Assembly: GCA_963756515.1 (NCBI GenBank)
Contig: CAVWNV010000011.1
Span: forward strand, 434,001 to 498,000
DNA: 64,000 nucleotides
Direction of reading: 5' to 3'
Source: Bog-756 sp963756515
GTDB lineage: Bacteria; Actinomycetota; Acidimicrobiia; Acidimicrobiales; RAAP-2
Every line of letters begins with the position of its first letter. The first letter of the stretch is position 1. The position numbers were made by a program, and so were the translations under genes. Below are positions 40,835-50,225 of this stretch, in pieces. Below the pieces are notes generated by a model. The model ran no database searches. It worked only from the letters and a program-made list of their open reading frames with translations, and was not told the DNA's origin.

Positions 40835-42184
40835 GTGGAGTCCTCCCTCGTCGCTCAGAAGCGGAACGTGATCACAGAGCTACCCGGGCCACGTTCTCGC
40901 CAGCTCGAGGAGCGGCGTTCGACCGCAGTGTCATCCGGGGTCAGCACCACGTTCCCCGTCTACGTCGACCGGGCGTCGGGCGCGATCCTGGTCGACGTCG
41001 ACGGAAACTCCCTCATCGACCTCGGATCGGGTATCGCCGTGGTCAGCGTGGGCCACGCCGCCCGCCGCGTCGTCGAGGCCGTCCGGTCCCAGGTGGAGCA
41101 GTTCAGCCACACCTGCTTCATGGTGACGCCGTACGAAGGGTACGTGGCGGTGTGCGAAGCCCTGAACGATCGGACCCCCGGCGACCACGAGAAGCGGACG
41201 GCCCTGTTCAACTCCGGGGCCGAGGCGGTGGAGAACGCCGTCAAGATCGCCCGCCATGTGACAGGCCGACAGGCCGTGGTGGTCTTCGACCACGCCTACC
41301 ACGGGCGGACCAACCTGACCATGGCCCTCACGGCCAAGAACATGCCCTATCGGGACGGGTTCGGTCCGTTCGCCCCCGAGGTCTACCGGGTGCCGATGTC
41401 GTACCCGTTGCGGGATCCGGACGGCATGACCGGGGCCCAGGCCGCCGGCCGGGCCATCGAGGAGATCGAGCGCCGGGTCGGGGCGGACAGCACCGCCTGC
41501 GTCGTGATCGAGCCCATCCAGGGTGAGGGCGGATTCGTGGTGCCGGCCCCCGGGTTCCTCCCGGCGGTGGCCGCCTGGTGCCGGGACCGCGGCATCCTGT
41601 TCGTGGCCGACGAGATCCAGACCGGGTTCTGCCGCACAGGCGACTGGTTCGCCTGCGACCACGAGGGCGTGGTGCCCGATCTCATCACGACGGCCAAGGC
41701 CCTGGCCGGGGGGATGCCGCTGGCCGGGGTGACCGGGCGGTCCGAGCTCATGGACGGCGTCCACGCCGGAGGCCTGGGCGGCACCTACGGAGGCAACCCG
41801 GTGGCGTGTGCCGCCGCCCTGGCCTCGATCGCCACCATGGAGGAGGAGAACCTCGTCGACGCGGCCGTACGGATCGGGACGGTCGTGGGTGCCCGACTGC
41901 ACGCCCTGCGCCAGACGCTGCCCGGCATCGGCGATGTCCGCGGGCGGGGGGCGATGATGGCCGTGGAGCTGGTCCGGCCGGGCACCCTCGAGCCCGACCC
42001 CGAAGCCACCCGTCGCATCGTGGCCGCCTGCCACCGGGCCGGGGTCGTGGTCCTCTCCTGTGGGAGCTATGGGAACGTCATCCGGCTGCTCCCCCCGCTG
42101 GTGATCGAGGACGCCCTCCTCGACGACGGGCTCGATGTCCTGGCTGCGGCGGCCACCGAGGTGTTGACCGACACTCGTTCCTGA
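40835..42184 (+). CDS. gabT: 4-aminobutyrate aminotransferase
   Basis: Class III PLP-dependent aminotransferase of 449 residues, from GTG 40835. Features: GIAVVSVGHAARRVVEAVRS, NSGAEAVENAVKIARHVTG (phosphate-binding), FDHAYHGRTNLTMALTAK, VVIEPIQGEGGFVVPAPGFL, FVADEIQTGFCRTGDWFA, and the Schiff-base Lys288 in TTAKALAGGMPLAG, with GGTYGGNPVACAAALA after it. Converts GABA and 2-oxoglutarate to succinate semialdehyde and glutamate. The gabD partner is not adjacent; the aldehyde dehydrogenase at 46.3 kb is a possible but unproven companion. Only 25 bp separate it from the VOC gene, so they may share a transcript. Confidence 0.88.
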   Translation: MESSLVAQKRNVITELPGPRSRQLEERRSTAVSSGVSTTFPVYVDRASGAILVDVDGNSLIDLGSGIAVVSVGHAARRVVEAVRSQVEQFSHTCFMVTPYEGYVAVCEALNDRTPGDHEKRTALFNSGAEAVENAVKIARHVTGRQAVVVFDHAYHGRTNLTMALTAKNMPYRDGFGPFAPEVYRVPMSYPLRDPDGMTGAQAAGRAIEEIERRVGADSTACVVIEPIQGEGGFVVPAPGFLPAVAAWCRDRGILFVADEIQTGFCRTGDWFACDHEGVVPDLITTAKALAGGMPLAGVTGRSELMDGVHAGGLGGTYGGNPVACAAALASIATMEEENLVDAAVRIGTVVGARLHALRQTLPGIGDVRGRGAMMAVELVRPGTLEPDPEATRRIVAACHRAGVVVLSCGSYGNVIRLLPPLVIEDALLDDGLDVLAAAATEVLTDTRS

Positions 42185-42271
42185 GTCACCGGGACCCTGC
42201 CGCTGGCCCGGACCACCGGCCCGGACCAGCGGTCAAGACGGTGAGCGGGCGGTGCGACCGCGGGCGGTGCC

Positions 42272-42329
42272 ACTCAGCGCGGGCTGGTGGGACTCAGCGC
42301 GGCTGGTGCGACTCAGCCCGGCTGGTGCG
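42272..42329. repeat. three tandem 19-20-bp repeats between convergent genes
   Basis: Copies at 42272-42291, 42292-42310 and 42311-42329, each ACTCAGC followed by (G/C)CGG(G)CTGGTG. The last contains the stop codon of the minus-strand gene ending at 42313. Copies differ at one to three positions. Confidence 0.85.
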
Positions 42330-42915
42330 GCAGTACGGCCTGGGCCGAGGCCAGACCGGCGTCGAGCAGTTCGATCTCGTGCACGGCGTCGCGGGTGAGT
42401 TCATGGACGCGCGGGCCGTTGGCGTCACTGGCCGACACCACGGCGGCGCGCTGGATGTCACCGGCGGCCCGCATCACCTCGTGGACCTGGGTGCGTACCT
42501 CGGTCGGGACCGGCCCGGCCGGCTCCACCCGCAACACCTTGTCGAGATCGACGGCGGCCGCATGCAGGCGGCGGCACAGAGACGGGAGCTCGGCCAATGG
42601 GGCGTCGAGGTCGGCGGCGGTCCGCAGGGCCGCATCGGCCTGGTCCACCGATCGCCACATCTCCTTGCGGGCCCGGCCGGGTGTCCACTGGCCCACTTCC
42701 TCGGGCGTTGTCACCTCGCCGCCGCGTCGCCGGCGGACGGCGGTGGCCTCCCACAGGGCACCCGCCCCGATGACCGCTCCGTGATTGCGGACCGCCCGCC
42801 ATTTGCGCCGGGCCACCCGCCACACCAGAAAGCCCGTGACCGCGAGCCCGGCCACCATGAGGGTGAAGAACATGGCCGTGCCAGCCAGGAGGGGCACCCA
42901 TACAGAAGCCGTCAC
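42313..42915 (-). CDS. membrane-anchored helical protein of unknown function
   Basis: Protein of 200 residues. One N-terminal transmembrane helix (VPLLAGTAMFFTLMVAGLAV with TGFLVW) is followed by an Arg-rich stretch and a mostly helical cytoplasmic part (EMWRSVDQADAALRTAADLD, LCRRLHAAAVDLDKVLRVEP, VRTQVHEVMRAAGDIQRAAV, LTRDAVHEIELLDAGLASAQ). This pattern is seen in uncharacterised actinobacterial proteins; I know no function. The ATG overlaps the end of the phosphatase gene by 4 bp, so they are co-expressed, which might link it to a phosphatase at the membrane. The C-terminus runs into a tandem repeat. Confidence 0.6.
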   Translation of the reverse strand: MTASVWVPLLAGTAMFFTLMVAGLAVTGFLVWRVARRKWRAVRNHGAVIGAGALWEATAVRRRRGGEVTTPEEVGQWTPGRARKEMWRSVDQADAALRTAADLDAPLAELPSLCRRLHAAAVDLDKVLRVEPAGPVPTEVRTQVHEVMRAAGDIQRAAVVSASDANGPRVHELTRDAVHEIELLDAGLASAQAVLPHQPG

Positions 42916-43742
42916 GCCTCCAGTCTAGGGGGAGCGGCCGGGCCAGGTGCATCCCGTCGGCGCCGGCCGGCTCGGTCCGGACGACCTGCGGGCTCGAGGA
43001 GGAGCGAGCGCATCCGCTCGATGGACTCGACCGGGACTCCGGCCCCGACGGCCCAGGCCTCACTCCCCCCGAATCGGTCGTATACGGCCGTGAGGAAACG
43101 CTCCATGGTGGCGGCCTCCACGCTGAACTGCGAGGCCGGCAACGCGGTCATCCGGGCTGCGAAGGCCGGGTCCGACCGGTACCGCCCGAGGATCAGCTCC
43201 ATCCGGCCCTCGGTGATCAGGTAGTCGGCCACGATCCCTCCGGGGTCCACCCCGACGATGTCGAGCACCAGGGCCGCCAGCACCCCGGTGCGGTCCTTGC
43301 CGGCCGCGCAGTGGAAGACCAGGGGGTAGTTGTCGCCCTGGCCGAGGAGGACGAGGGCCTCGGCCAGTGCCCCTCGGCCCACGTCCAGATACCAGAGGTA
43401 CCGCTCGGTGAGGTCGTCCCCGCCGGGCGCCGCCATGGCCTCGCCGTCCGCCTCCCGTGCGGCCCCCTCCCCGATGACCGAGAGATGGTGGTAGCGGACC
43501 GGTTCTGGTCCGAGAGGGCCCCGGCCCGTCCGGGCCAGTTCGCGGGCCGTCCTCAGGTCGATGACGGTGGCCAGGCCGAGCGAGCGGAGGACGGCGACAT
43601 CGGCGGGGCTGAGCTCGTGGAGGGTGTCGCTGCGGAACAGCCGGCCCCAGCGGGTGGCACGGCCGCCCGCGACCGGATACCCGCCCAGGTCGCGGAAGTT
43701 GAACGCCCCGTCCAGAGGGATCAGCCGTTCCGTCGGTTCCAT
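42912..43742 (-). CDS. tyrosine/dual-specificity protein phosphatase (PtpB-like)
   Basis: Protein of 276 residues. The active-site P-loop is HCAAGKDRTG with nucleophile Cys145, and the N-terminal signature GAFNFRDLGGYPVAGG with RWGRLFRSDTLHELSPAD is that of the atypical MptpB/LipA-type phosphatases. In that family the P-loop Lys-Asp (AGKD) allows activity on phosphotyrosine, phosphoserine and sometimes phosphoinositides. TVIDLRTARELA follows the first helix, and a lid-like helical region covers 150-250. The Arg-rich tail (GRRRRDAPG) precedes the overlap with the membrane-anchored helical gene. Confidence 0.9.
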   Translation of the reverse strand: MEPTERLIPLDGAFNFRDLGGYPVAGGRATRWGRLFRSDTLHELSPADVAVLRSLGLATVIDLRTARELARTGRGPLGPEPVRYHHLSVIGEGAAREADGEAMAAPGGDDLTERYLWYLDVGRGALAEALVLLGQGDNYPLVFHCAAGKDRTGVLAALVLDIVGVDPGGIVADYLITEGRMELILGRYRSDPAFAARMTALPASQFSVEAATMERFLTAVYDRFGGSEAWAVGAGVPVESIERMRSLLLEPAGRPDRAGRRRRDAPGPAAPPRLEA

Positions 43743-43982
43743 GGGCCCATCATGGTCGATGGGAGTTCTCCGGTTTCCGTCACGCCGGGACCGACGGTGG
43801 GGAGATGAGACCCCTCATTACCTGGTCACCGGCACCAAGTGGTCCCGAGTTACCGCTGGAGGGCGGTGATGGGCGAGAATGGGCCCGGCCATCGGAAGGA
43901 GTCGGGGATGTACCGCCCTCCGGTCGGCCCCCCGAGCCTGCCTGTTCGATGAACGAATCGTGAAGACTGAGGAGTCCCCCCA

Positions 43983-46214
43983 ATGAAGCGCCTCGCCATC
44001 TGGTGCGTCCGTCACCGCCTCGTCGTGCTGTTGAGCTGGCTGGCCGCACTGGTCATCGCCAGCGCCCTGTCCCAGTCGATCGGCACCGCCTACTCCAACA
44101 GCTTCTCCCTGCCCAACACGGAGTCGACCAAGGCACTCTCGCTGCTACAGGCGTCCGCCCCGTCCGTGGCCGGCGACCGCGAGCAGATCGTCTTCCACAC
44201 CACCAACGGGACCAAGGTCACCGACCCGTCCGTCCAGAACGCCGTCACCCAGATGTTGGACAAGGTGAAGGAGATACCGCACGTCTCGTCCATCACCAGC
44301 CCGTACACCGCATTGGGAGCGGACCAGATCAGCGCCGACGGCACCACCGGATTCGCCACGGTCACCTTCAACGAGCTGGCCCAGAACATCTCGGTGACGC
44401 AGGCCAAGAAGTTCGTGGCCGCGGCCCAGACGGCCATCGGGCCCGACCTTCAGGTGGCGGTGGCAGGACAGGTGGCCGAGTCGGCCGACCGAGTGTCGTT
44501 CGGCGGTACGGGACTCGGGATCATCCTGGCCGGCATCGTGCTGTTGCTGGTCTTCGGCTCCGTGTTCGCCATGGCCCTCCCCCTGGTGTCGGCGCTGGCC
44601 TCGCTGGGCACGGCCATCGGGGTGATCGGTCTGCTCAGCCACGCCCTCAAGATGCCGCAGTTCTCCACGGAGCTGGTGCTCCTCATCGGGCTCGGGGTCG
44701 GGGTCGACTACGCCTTGTTCATCGTGACCCGACACCGACAGGGCCTGATCGGCGGCTCCGACGTGGAGTCCTCGATCGCCAACGCCGTGAACACCTCGGG
44801 GCGCGCCGTACTCTTCGCCGGGATCATCGTGTGCATCGCCCTGCTGGGCATGTTCGCCCTCGGGGTCTCGTTCCTCTACGGGCTGGCCATCGCCGCCGCC
44901 ATCGGCGTGTCCTTCACCATGATCGCCGCCCTCACCCTGCTGCCGGCCCTGCTCGGTTTCATCGGGCCGCGGGTGCTGAGCCGGAAGCAGAAGAAGAGCT
45001 TGGCCGTCAACGGGCCGCGGGTGGTCGGGGCCGGGTCCAAAGGCTTCTGGCCCAAGTGGGCGGAGTTCATCCGCAACCGGCCCGTGCTCCCGGCCGTGGT
45101 GGCCCTCCTGATCGTGGTCATGTTCGCCCTGCCCTTCTTCTCTCTCCGACTCGGCTCCTCCGACCAGGGCAACGACCCGGTGGGCACCACGACACGGCAG
45201 GCCTACGACCTGCTGGCCCAGGGATTCGGTCCCGGGTTCAACGGCCCACTGCTGCTGGTCACCCAGAACAGCGGCGCGGCGGACACCGCGGCCATCCAGC
45301 ACCTGGCCGACCAGGTCGGCACCCAGGCCAACGTGGCCAAGGTGGCCGCTCCGATCTCGTTGCCGGAGAAGGACGGCAAGACGGTGTCGCTGATCACGGT
45401 GTACCCGGACTCCGCCCCCCAGGCCTCTTCCACCACCGACCTCATCGACCACCTCCGCCAGTCGACCATCCCTGCCGCCGTCTCCGACACCGGCGTCGAG
45501 GTCTACGTGGGCGGCAACACCGCCATCTTCGTGGACTTCGCCCGCGTGCTGTCCTCCAAGCTCCCCCTGTTCATCGGCCTGGTGGTGGTGCTCTCCTTCC
45601 TGTTGTTGGCCATGGTGTTCCGCAGCATCGTCATTCCCCTCACCGCGGCGGCCATGAACATCCTCTCCATCGGGGCGGCCTTCGGGATCCTGGTGGCGGT
45701 GTTCCAGTGGGGCTGGCTGGGTTCGGTGTTCCAGGTGTCCAAACCGGGCCCGGTCGAGGCGTTCCTGCCCGTGATGCTGTTCGCCATCCTGTTCGGGCTG
45801 TCCATGGACTATGAGGTCTTCCTGATCAGTCGGATCCAAGAGGAGTGGCTCAAGACGGGGGACAACCGGATCGCCGTCCGCAACGGGTTGGCCGCCACCG
45901 GCAAGACCATCACCGCGGCCGCCCTGATCATGATCCTGGTGTTCGGTTCGTTCATCCTCGGAGGGATCCGGGTCATCAAGGAGTTCGGCCTCGGGCTGGC
46001 GGGCGGCATCTTCGTCGACGCCTTCCTCATCCGGATGGCCGTGGTTCCGGCCCTGATGTTCCTGTTCGGCAAAGCCAACTGGTGGTTCCCGGGGTGGCTG
46101 GACCGGATCCTGCCCCGCCTCAGCGTCGATCCCGACCTACCCCCTGACGGACCCGTGCCGGACAACCCCGACGATCCGCTGGAGCCGGTCGAAGGCGCCA
46201 AGGTTCCCGCCTAA
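43983..46214 (+). CDS. MMPL-family (RND superfamily) transporter
   Basis: Protein of 743 residues, with two MMPL repeats. Each repeat has one helix (VLLSWLAALVIASALS; VVALLIVVMFALPFFSLRLG), a large extracytoplasmic domain, and a five-helix bundle. The first bundle has GIILAGIVLLLVFGSVFAMA, LLIGLGVGVDYALFIVTRHR (the charged proton-relay Asp-Tyr pair) and FAGIIVCIALLGMFALG; the second has LPVMLFAILFGLSMDYEVFL, then RIQEEW and ITAAALIMILVFGSFILGGI. MMPL proteins export lipids or hydrophobic molecules using proton motive force. The short C-terminal tail is acidic and Pro-rich. It begins a unit that may include the aldehyde dehydrogenase 48 bp downstream. Confidence 0.92.
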   Translation: MKRLAIWCVRHRLVVLLSWLAALVIASALSQSIGTAYSNSFSLPNTESTKALSLLQASAPSVAGDREQIVFHTTNGTKVTDPSVQNAVTQMLDKVKEIPHVSSITSPYTALGADQISADGTTGFATVTFNELAQNISVTQAKKFVAAAQTAIGPDLQVAVAGQVAESADRVSFGGTGLGIILAGIVLLLVFGSVFAMALPLVSALASLGTAIGVIGLLSHALKMPQFSTELVLLIGLGVGVDYALFIVTRHRQGLIGGSDVESSIANAVNTSGRAVLFAGIIVCIALLGMFALGVSFLYGLAIAAAIGVSFTMIAALTLLPALLGFIGPRVLSRKQKKSLAVNGPRVVGAGSKGFWPKWAEFIRNRPVLPAVVALLIVVMFALPFFSLRLGSSDQGNDPVGTTTRQAYDLLAQGFGPGFNGPLLLVTQNSGAADTAAIQHLADQVGTQANVAKVAAPISLPEKDGKTVSLITVYPDSAPQASSTTDLIDHLRQSTIPAAVSDTGVEVYVGGNTAIFVDFARVLSSKLPLFIGLVVVLSFLLLAMVFRSIVIPLTAAAMNILSIGAAFGILVAVFQWGWLGSVFQVSKPGPVEAFLPVMLFAILFGLSMDYEVFLISRIQEEWLKTGDNRIAVRNGLAATGKTITAAALIMILVFGSFILGGIRVIKEFGLGLAGGIFVDAFLIRMAVVPALMFLFGKANWWFPGWLDRILPRLSVDPDLPPDGPVPDNPDDPLEPVEGAKVPA

Positions 46215-46262
46215 GGTAGCTTCGCAGTAGAAGCAGCAAACTTCGAGCATCGGGGGAAGCAC

Positions 46263-47708
46263 ATGTCCGACTTCGTCATGACCATCGGTGGCGACACCGT
46301 CCCGGCGCCGGAGTCCTTCGGCGTCATCAACCCGGCCACCGGCGAGGTCTTCGCCGAGGCACCCGAGTGCAGTCGCGAGCAGCTCGACGCGGCCTTCGAG
46401 GCCGCTTCCAAGGCCCAACGCGACTGGCGGTCGGACGAAGACCAGCGACGGGCCACCCTGTTGAAGATGGCCGACGTGCTGTTGGCCTCCGGGGGCGAGA
46501 TCGCACCCACGCTCACCGCCGAGCAGGGGAAGCCGCTGTCCGACGCCAACATCGAAGTGTTCGCGGCCGCCATCTGGTGCCAGTACTTCGCCAATCTCGA
46601 GACCCCGCCCCAGGTCATCCAGGACGACGCCGAGGCCCGGGTCGAGGTGGTCCGTCGCCCGGTGGGAGTGGTGGCGGCCATCACCCCGTGGAACTTCCCG
46701 CTGACGCTGGCCTTCTGGAAGATCGCTCCGGCCCTGCTGGCCGGCAACACCCTGGTGCTCAAGCCGTCCCCCTTCACCCCGCTCAGCACACTGAAGACGA
46801 TCGAGCTGCTCCGCGACGTGATGCCCCCGGGGGTGGTCAACGTGGTGAGCGGAGGCGACGAGCTGGGCGCCTGGATGACCGGGCACCCCGTGCCCCGCAA
46901 GGTCAGCTTCACCGGATCCATCGAGACAGGGAAGAAGGTGGCCATCTCGGCCGCTCCCGACCTGAAGCGGGTCACGCTGGAGCTCGGTGGCAACGACCCG
47001 GCCATCGTCCTCGACGACGCCGATCCGGCCGTGGTGGGCAAGGCCATCTTCGCCGGCGCCTTCAACAACAACGGTCAGGTGTGCTCGGCCATCAAGCGGG
47101 TCTACGTACCCGAGTCGCTCTACGACCAGGTCGTCGAGGTCCTGGCCGCCCAGGCCACGGCGGTCAAGGTGGGCGAGGGGACCGAGCCCGACGCCAAGCT
47201 CGGGCCGATCAACAACGCACCCCAGTACGAACGGGTGAAGGAGTTGGTGGGCGACGCCCTCTCCCACGGGGCCACCGCGGCCACGGGCGGGAAGGCCATG
47301 GAACGGCCCGGCTACTTCTTCGAGCCGACCATCCTGACCGATCTCACCGACGGGACCCGGATCGTGGACGAGGAGCAGTTCGGCCCGGCGCTGCCGGTCA
47401 TCTCCTACCGGGACGTGGACGACGTCATCGACCGGGCCAACGCCACCCACTTCGGCCTGTCGGGCTCGGTGTGGGGCACCGACAGCGACCGGGCCGCCGA
47501 GGTGGCCAACCAGCTCGAATGCGGCACGGCCTGGGTCAACACCCACCTGGCCCTGGCGCCCCAGCAGCCCTTCGGTGGCTTCAAATGGAGCGGCATCGGC
47601 GTGGAGAACGGACCGTGGGGTCTGGCCGAATTCAGCGAGATCCAGGCCGTCTACCGCTCCAAGGGCACGGACGGACTCAACCTCAACACCGGCGGTCTGG
47701 TCTCCTGA
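46263..47708 (+). CDS. NAD(P)-dependent aldehyde dehydrogenase
   Basis: Protein of 481 residues. ALDH superfamily: PWNFPLTLAFWKIAPALLAG, LKPSPFTPLSTLKTIELLRD, VSFTGSIETGKKVA, general base Glu240 in VTLELGGNDPAIVLDDAD, nucleophile Cys274 in NNNGQVCSAIKRVYVP, and EEQFGPALPVISYRDVDDVI, NATHFGLSGSVWGTD and PFGGFKWSGIGVENG near the end. Oxidises an aldehyde to the acid; the nearest described types are betaine, salicylaldehyde and succinate-semialdehyde enzymes, which cannot be separated by eye. Family-complete at both ends. It lies 48 bp after the MMPL transporter, with only a weak ribosome site (GGGGAAGC). Confidence 0.9.
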   Translation: MSDFVMTIGGDTVPAPESFGVINPATGEVFAEAPECSREQLDAAFEAASKAQRDWRSDEDQRRATLLKMADVLLASGGEIAPTLTAEQGKPLSDANIEVFAAAIWCQYFANLETPPQVIQDDAEARVEVVRRPVGVVAAITPWNFPLTLAFWKIAPALLAGNTLVLKPSPFTPLSTLKTIELLRDVMPPGVVNVVSGGDELGAWMTGHPVPRKVSFTGSIETGKKVAISAAPDLKRVTLELGGNDPAIVLDDADPAVVGKAIFAGAFNNNGQVCSAIKRVYVPESLYDQVVEVLAAQATAVKVGEGTEPDAKLGPINNAPQYERVKELVGDALSHGATAATGGKAMERPGYFFEPTILTDLTDGTRIVDEEQFGPALPVISYRDVDDVIDRANATHFGLSGSVWGTDSDRAAEVANQLECGTAWVNTHLALAPQQPFGGFKWSGIGVENGPWGLAEFSEIQAVYRSKGTDGLNLNTGGLVS

Positions 47709-47780
47709 CGATCAGGTCGTCCCGGAGGCCCGGGCCGGCGCCTGACGCCGTGAGGGTGCACGGCCACCCGATATCATTCG

Positions 47781-47793
47781 ATAGTCTAACTAT
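47781..47793. promoter_or_regulatory. ATAGT-CTA-ACTAT palindrome at the MarR start
   Basis: A perfect 5-bp inverted repeat with 3-bp spacer directly abuts the GTG start at 47794. TAGTCT inside it is a possible -10 placing the transcription start at the GTG, i.e. a leaderless message. Candidate MarR autoregulatory operator. Confidence 0.5.
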
Positions 47794-48264
47794 GTGACTC
47801 TCAAAGCAACTCAGGTGAAGCCGCGGGTCGACGATCGCCGCACCCTGGGGCGGACGGCGGCGTGGCTGGCCAAGCGGGTCGAGATCGGCCTGGGGTCGGT
47901 CGACCTCACATTGCCCCAGTACCGGGTCCTCGGCATGCTGGACGCCAGCTCGGCCCTCTCCTCCGACCTGGCCGAGCTGCTGGCGGTCCGGCCGCCCACG
48001 GTCACCTCGGTGATCGACGGACTGGTGGCCCGGGGACTGGTGGAGCGCCGCACCGTCGAGGGCGACCGGCGCCGGGTGGACCACGTCATCACCGACCACG
48101 GTCGCCAGGTGCTCGACGCCGCTGACGACGCCGTGAACAGCCAACTGCGGGAGATCGCCGCCCACCTGGGCAACACGTCCGACGCCGATCGCGCCTTCGC
48201 CGGACTGGCGTTGTGGCGTCGTGCCCTCCTGGCCTCGCGACTGGGGAGGAGCGCCACCCGATGA
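47794..48264 (+). CDS. MarR-family regulator of the downstream ABC exporter
   Basis: Protein of 156 residues from GTG 47794. The winged helix-turn-helix spans about 38-110: LTLPQYRVLGMLDASSALSS, DLAELLAVRPPTVTSVIDGL (recognition helix), VARGLVERRTVEGDRRRVDH (wing) and VITDHGRQVLDAADD. N- and C-terminal helices form the dimer. MarR regulators placed before multidrug-type ABC exporters usually repress them until a ligand binds. The stop overlaps the first exporter gene by ATGA, so all three are one operon, probably autorepressed at the palindrome over its start. Confidence 0.9.
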   Translation: MTLKATQVKPRVDDRRTLGRTAAWLAKRVEIGLGSVDLTLPQYRVLGMLDASSALSSDLAELLAVRPPTVTSVIDGLVARGLVERRTVEGDRRRVDHVITDHGRQVLDAADDAVNSQLREIAAHLGNTSDADRAFAGLALWRRALLASRLGRSATR

Positions 48265-50225
48265 GTGCGCCCAGAATCGGGGCCCGGTCGAGGGTCCCCG
48301 ACGAACAGGGCACCGAGTTCGTCCCCATCGCCGAGGTGGCTCACAACGAAGCGCCCCGGGCCACCATCGACCCGGACCGGTCGCTGCCCTGGCTCCGGAG
48401 GGTCATGCCCATCATGGGCGCCCACAAGGGGATCTTCATCACCTCGCTGGTGGCGTCGTTCGTCGGGCTCGTCCTCCAGGTGCTGGTACCCAATCTCTTG
48501 AACCACGCCATCACCAACTCGATCCAGAAGCACACCGTCCCCCTCAGCCACTACGTCTGGCTGATCGTCGGCATCGGCCTGGTGGGTGGCGTGGCCGGCT
48601 ACATCTCGCGCCTGTTCCTGTTCGAGACGGCCTACGACATCGAGTACGACCTGCGGAACATCATCTATGAGCACCTGACCAAGATGTCGTTCTCCTTCTA
48701 CGACCGCGTCCAGTCCGGGCAGCTGATCTCCCGGGCCAACTCGGACATCCGCTCGGTCCAGATGTACATGACCTTCGCCCCGTCGATCCTCGTGCAGTGC
48801 TCCATCGCCGTGGTCGCCTTCGGCTTCATGCTCTCCATCGACGTGCCACTGGCCTTCATCGCCATGGCCACCATGCCCTTCGTGTACCTGGCCGGCGTCA
48901 AGATGCGGAAGTCGATGTTCCCGGTCTCGTGGATCATCCAGTCGCGCCTGGCCGACGTGGCCACCATCGTGGACGAGAACGTCAACGGTGTCCGGGTGGT
49001 CAAGTCCTTCGCGGCCGAGCAGCAGCAGCTCCGGGCCCTGTCCGGGGCGGCCGACAGACTGCGGTGGAGCTACATCAAAGACGCCGACCTCCGGGCCCGC
49101 TTCTCCCCCCTGGTCCAGAACCTGCCCCAAGTCGGGCTGGCCCTCGTGCTGCTGTTCGGTGGGTACATGGTCATCCACGGCGGACTCAGCATCGGGGACA
49201 TCCTGGCCTTCAACGCCTACCTGTTGATGCTGCAGGCCCCTTTCATGATGCTGGGCATGCTGATCATGATGGGCCAGCGGGCCGCAGCCTCGGCCGACCG
49301 CATCTACGAGATCATCGACGAACAGCCCACGGTCACCGATGCACCCGATGCCGTCGACCTCCACGACATCAACGGGGACGTCCGGTTCAGCCACGTCGAC
49401 TTCGCCTACGCGGCCGATGCCGAACAGCTGGTGCTGGCCGACTTCGACCTGCACATCACCCCGGGGGAGACCGTGGCCCTGGTCGGCCGGACCGGGGCCG
49501 GAAAGTCGACCGTCGCCCGGCTGTTGACCCGCTTCTACGACGTGAAGCACGGCTCCGTCCAGATCGACGGGCACGACGTGCGGGACGTCACCCAGGACAG
49601 CCTCCGGGCCAACGTCGGTGTGGTCCTCGACGAACCATTCCTGTTCTCGGTCTCCATCCGGGACAACATCTCCTACGGCAAGCCGTCGGCCGACTTCGAC
49701 GAGATCGTGACCGCGTCCAAGGCAGCCGGGGCCCACGACTTCATCAGCCACCTGCCCGAGGGATACGACACCGTTGTGGGCGAGCGGGGGTACACCCTCT
49801 CGGGTGGGCAACGACAACGCATCGCCATCGCCCGGACCCTGCTGGTCAACCCACCCATCATGGTCCTCGACGACGCCACCAGCGCCATCGACGTCCAGGT
49901 CGAGCAACGGATCCACGCCGGCCTACGGGTCCAGATGGAGGGGCGCACCACCCTGATCATCGCCCACCGGCTGTCCACCATCTCACTGGCCGACCGCGTC
50001 GTCCTGCTCGACCAGCACAAGATCGTGGCCGACGGCACCCACGCCGAGCTGCTCGAGACCACGCCGCTCTACGCCGAGATTCTGGCCCAGGCGGGCGAGT
50101 TCGAGCGGGAGGCCGACGCCGAGGAGGCCGAGGCGGAGCAGGGTGAGGACGGGGAGCGGGCCGAGCCCGACGGCCAGCCGCTCCGGGACCTGCTCGACTC
50201 GGTGCGGGGCGGAGGCCGGTCATGA
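48261..50225 (+). CDS. ABC exporter subunit, degenerate-site half-transporter
   Basis: Protein of 654 residues. Six-helix transmembrane domain (about 50-330), then the ATPase domain (365-600): Walker A VGRTGAGKSTVARLL, Q-loop VVLDEPFLF, signature YTLSGGQRQRIAIARTL, Walker B IMVLDDATSAIDV, H-loop IIAHRLSTI. The catalytic Walker B glutamate is replaced by aspartate (LDD), the mark of the non-hydrolysing site in heterodimeric exporters such as BmrCD or TM287/288, while its LSGGQ is canonical and would complete the active site with the partner. Exports drugs or lipids; substrate unknown. Overlaps both neighbours by 4 bp. The tail (565-654) is highly acidic. Confidence 0.93.
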   Translation: MSAPRIGARSRVPDEQGTEFVPIAEVAHNEAPRATIDPDRSLPWLRRVMPIMGAHKGIFITSLVASFVGLVLQVLVPNLLNHAITNSIQKHTVPLSHYVWLIVGIGLVGGVAGYISRLFLFETAYDIEYDLRNIIYEHLTKMSFSFYDRVQSGQLISRANSDIRSVQMYMTFAPSILVQCSIAVVAFGFMLSIDVPLAFIAMATMPFVYLAGVKMRKSMFPVSWIIQSRLADVATIVDENVNGVRVVKSFAAEQQQLRALSGAADRLRWSYIKDADLRARFSPLVQNLPQVGLALVLLFGGYMVIHGGLSIGDILAFNAYLLMLQAPFMMLGMLIMMGQRAAASADRIYEIIDEQPTVTDAPDAVDLHDINGDVRFSHVDFAYAADAEQLVLADFDLHITPGETVALVGRTGAGKSTVARLLTRFYDVKHGSVQIDGHDVRDVTQDSLRANVGVVLDEPFLFSVSIRDNISYGKPSADFDEIVTASKAAGAHDFISHLPEGYDTVVGERGYTLSGGQRQRIAIARTLLVNPPIMVLDDATSAIDVQVEQRIHAGLRVQMEGRTTLIIAHRLSTISLADRVVLLDQHKIVADGTHAELLETTPLYAEILAQAGEFEREADAEEAEAEQGEDGERAEPDGQPLRDLLDSVRGGGRS

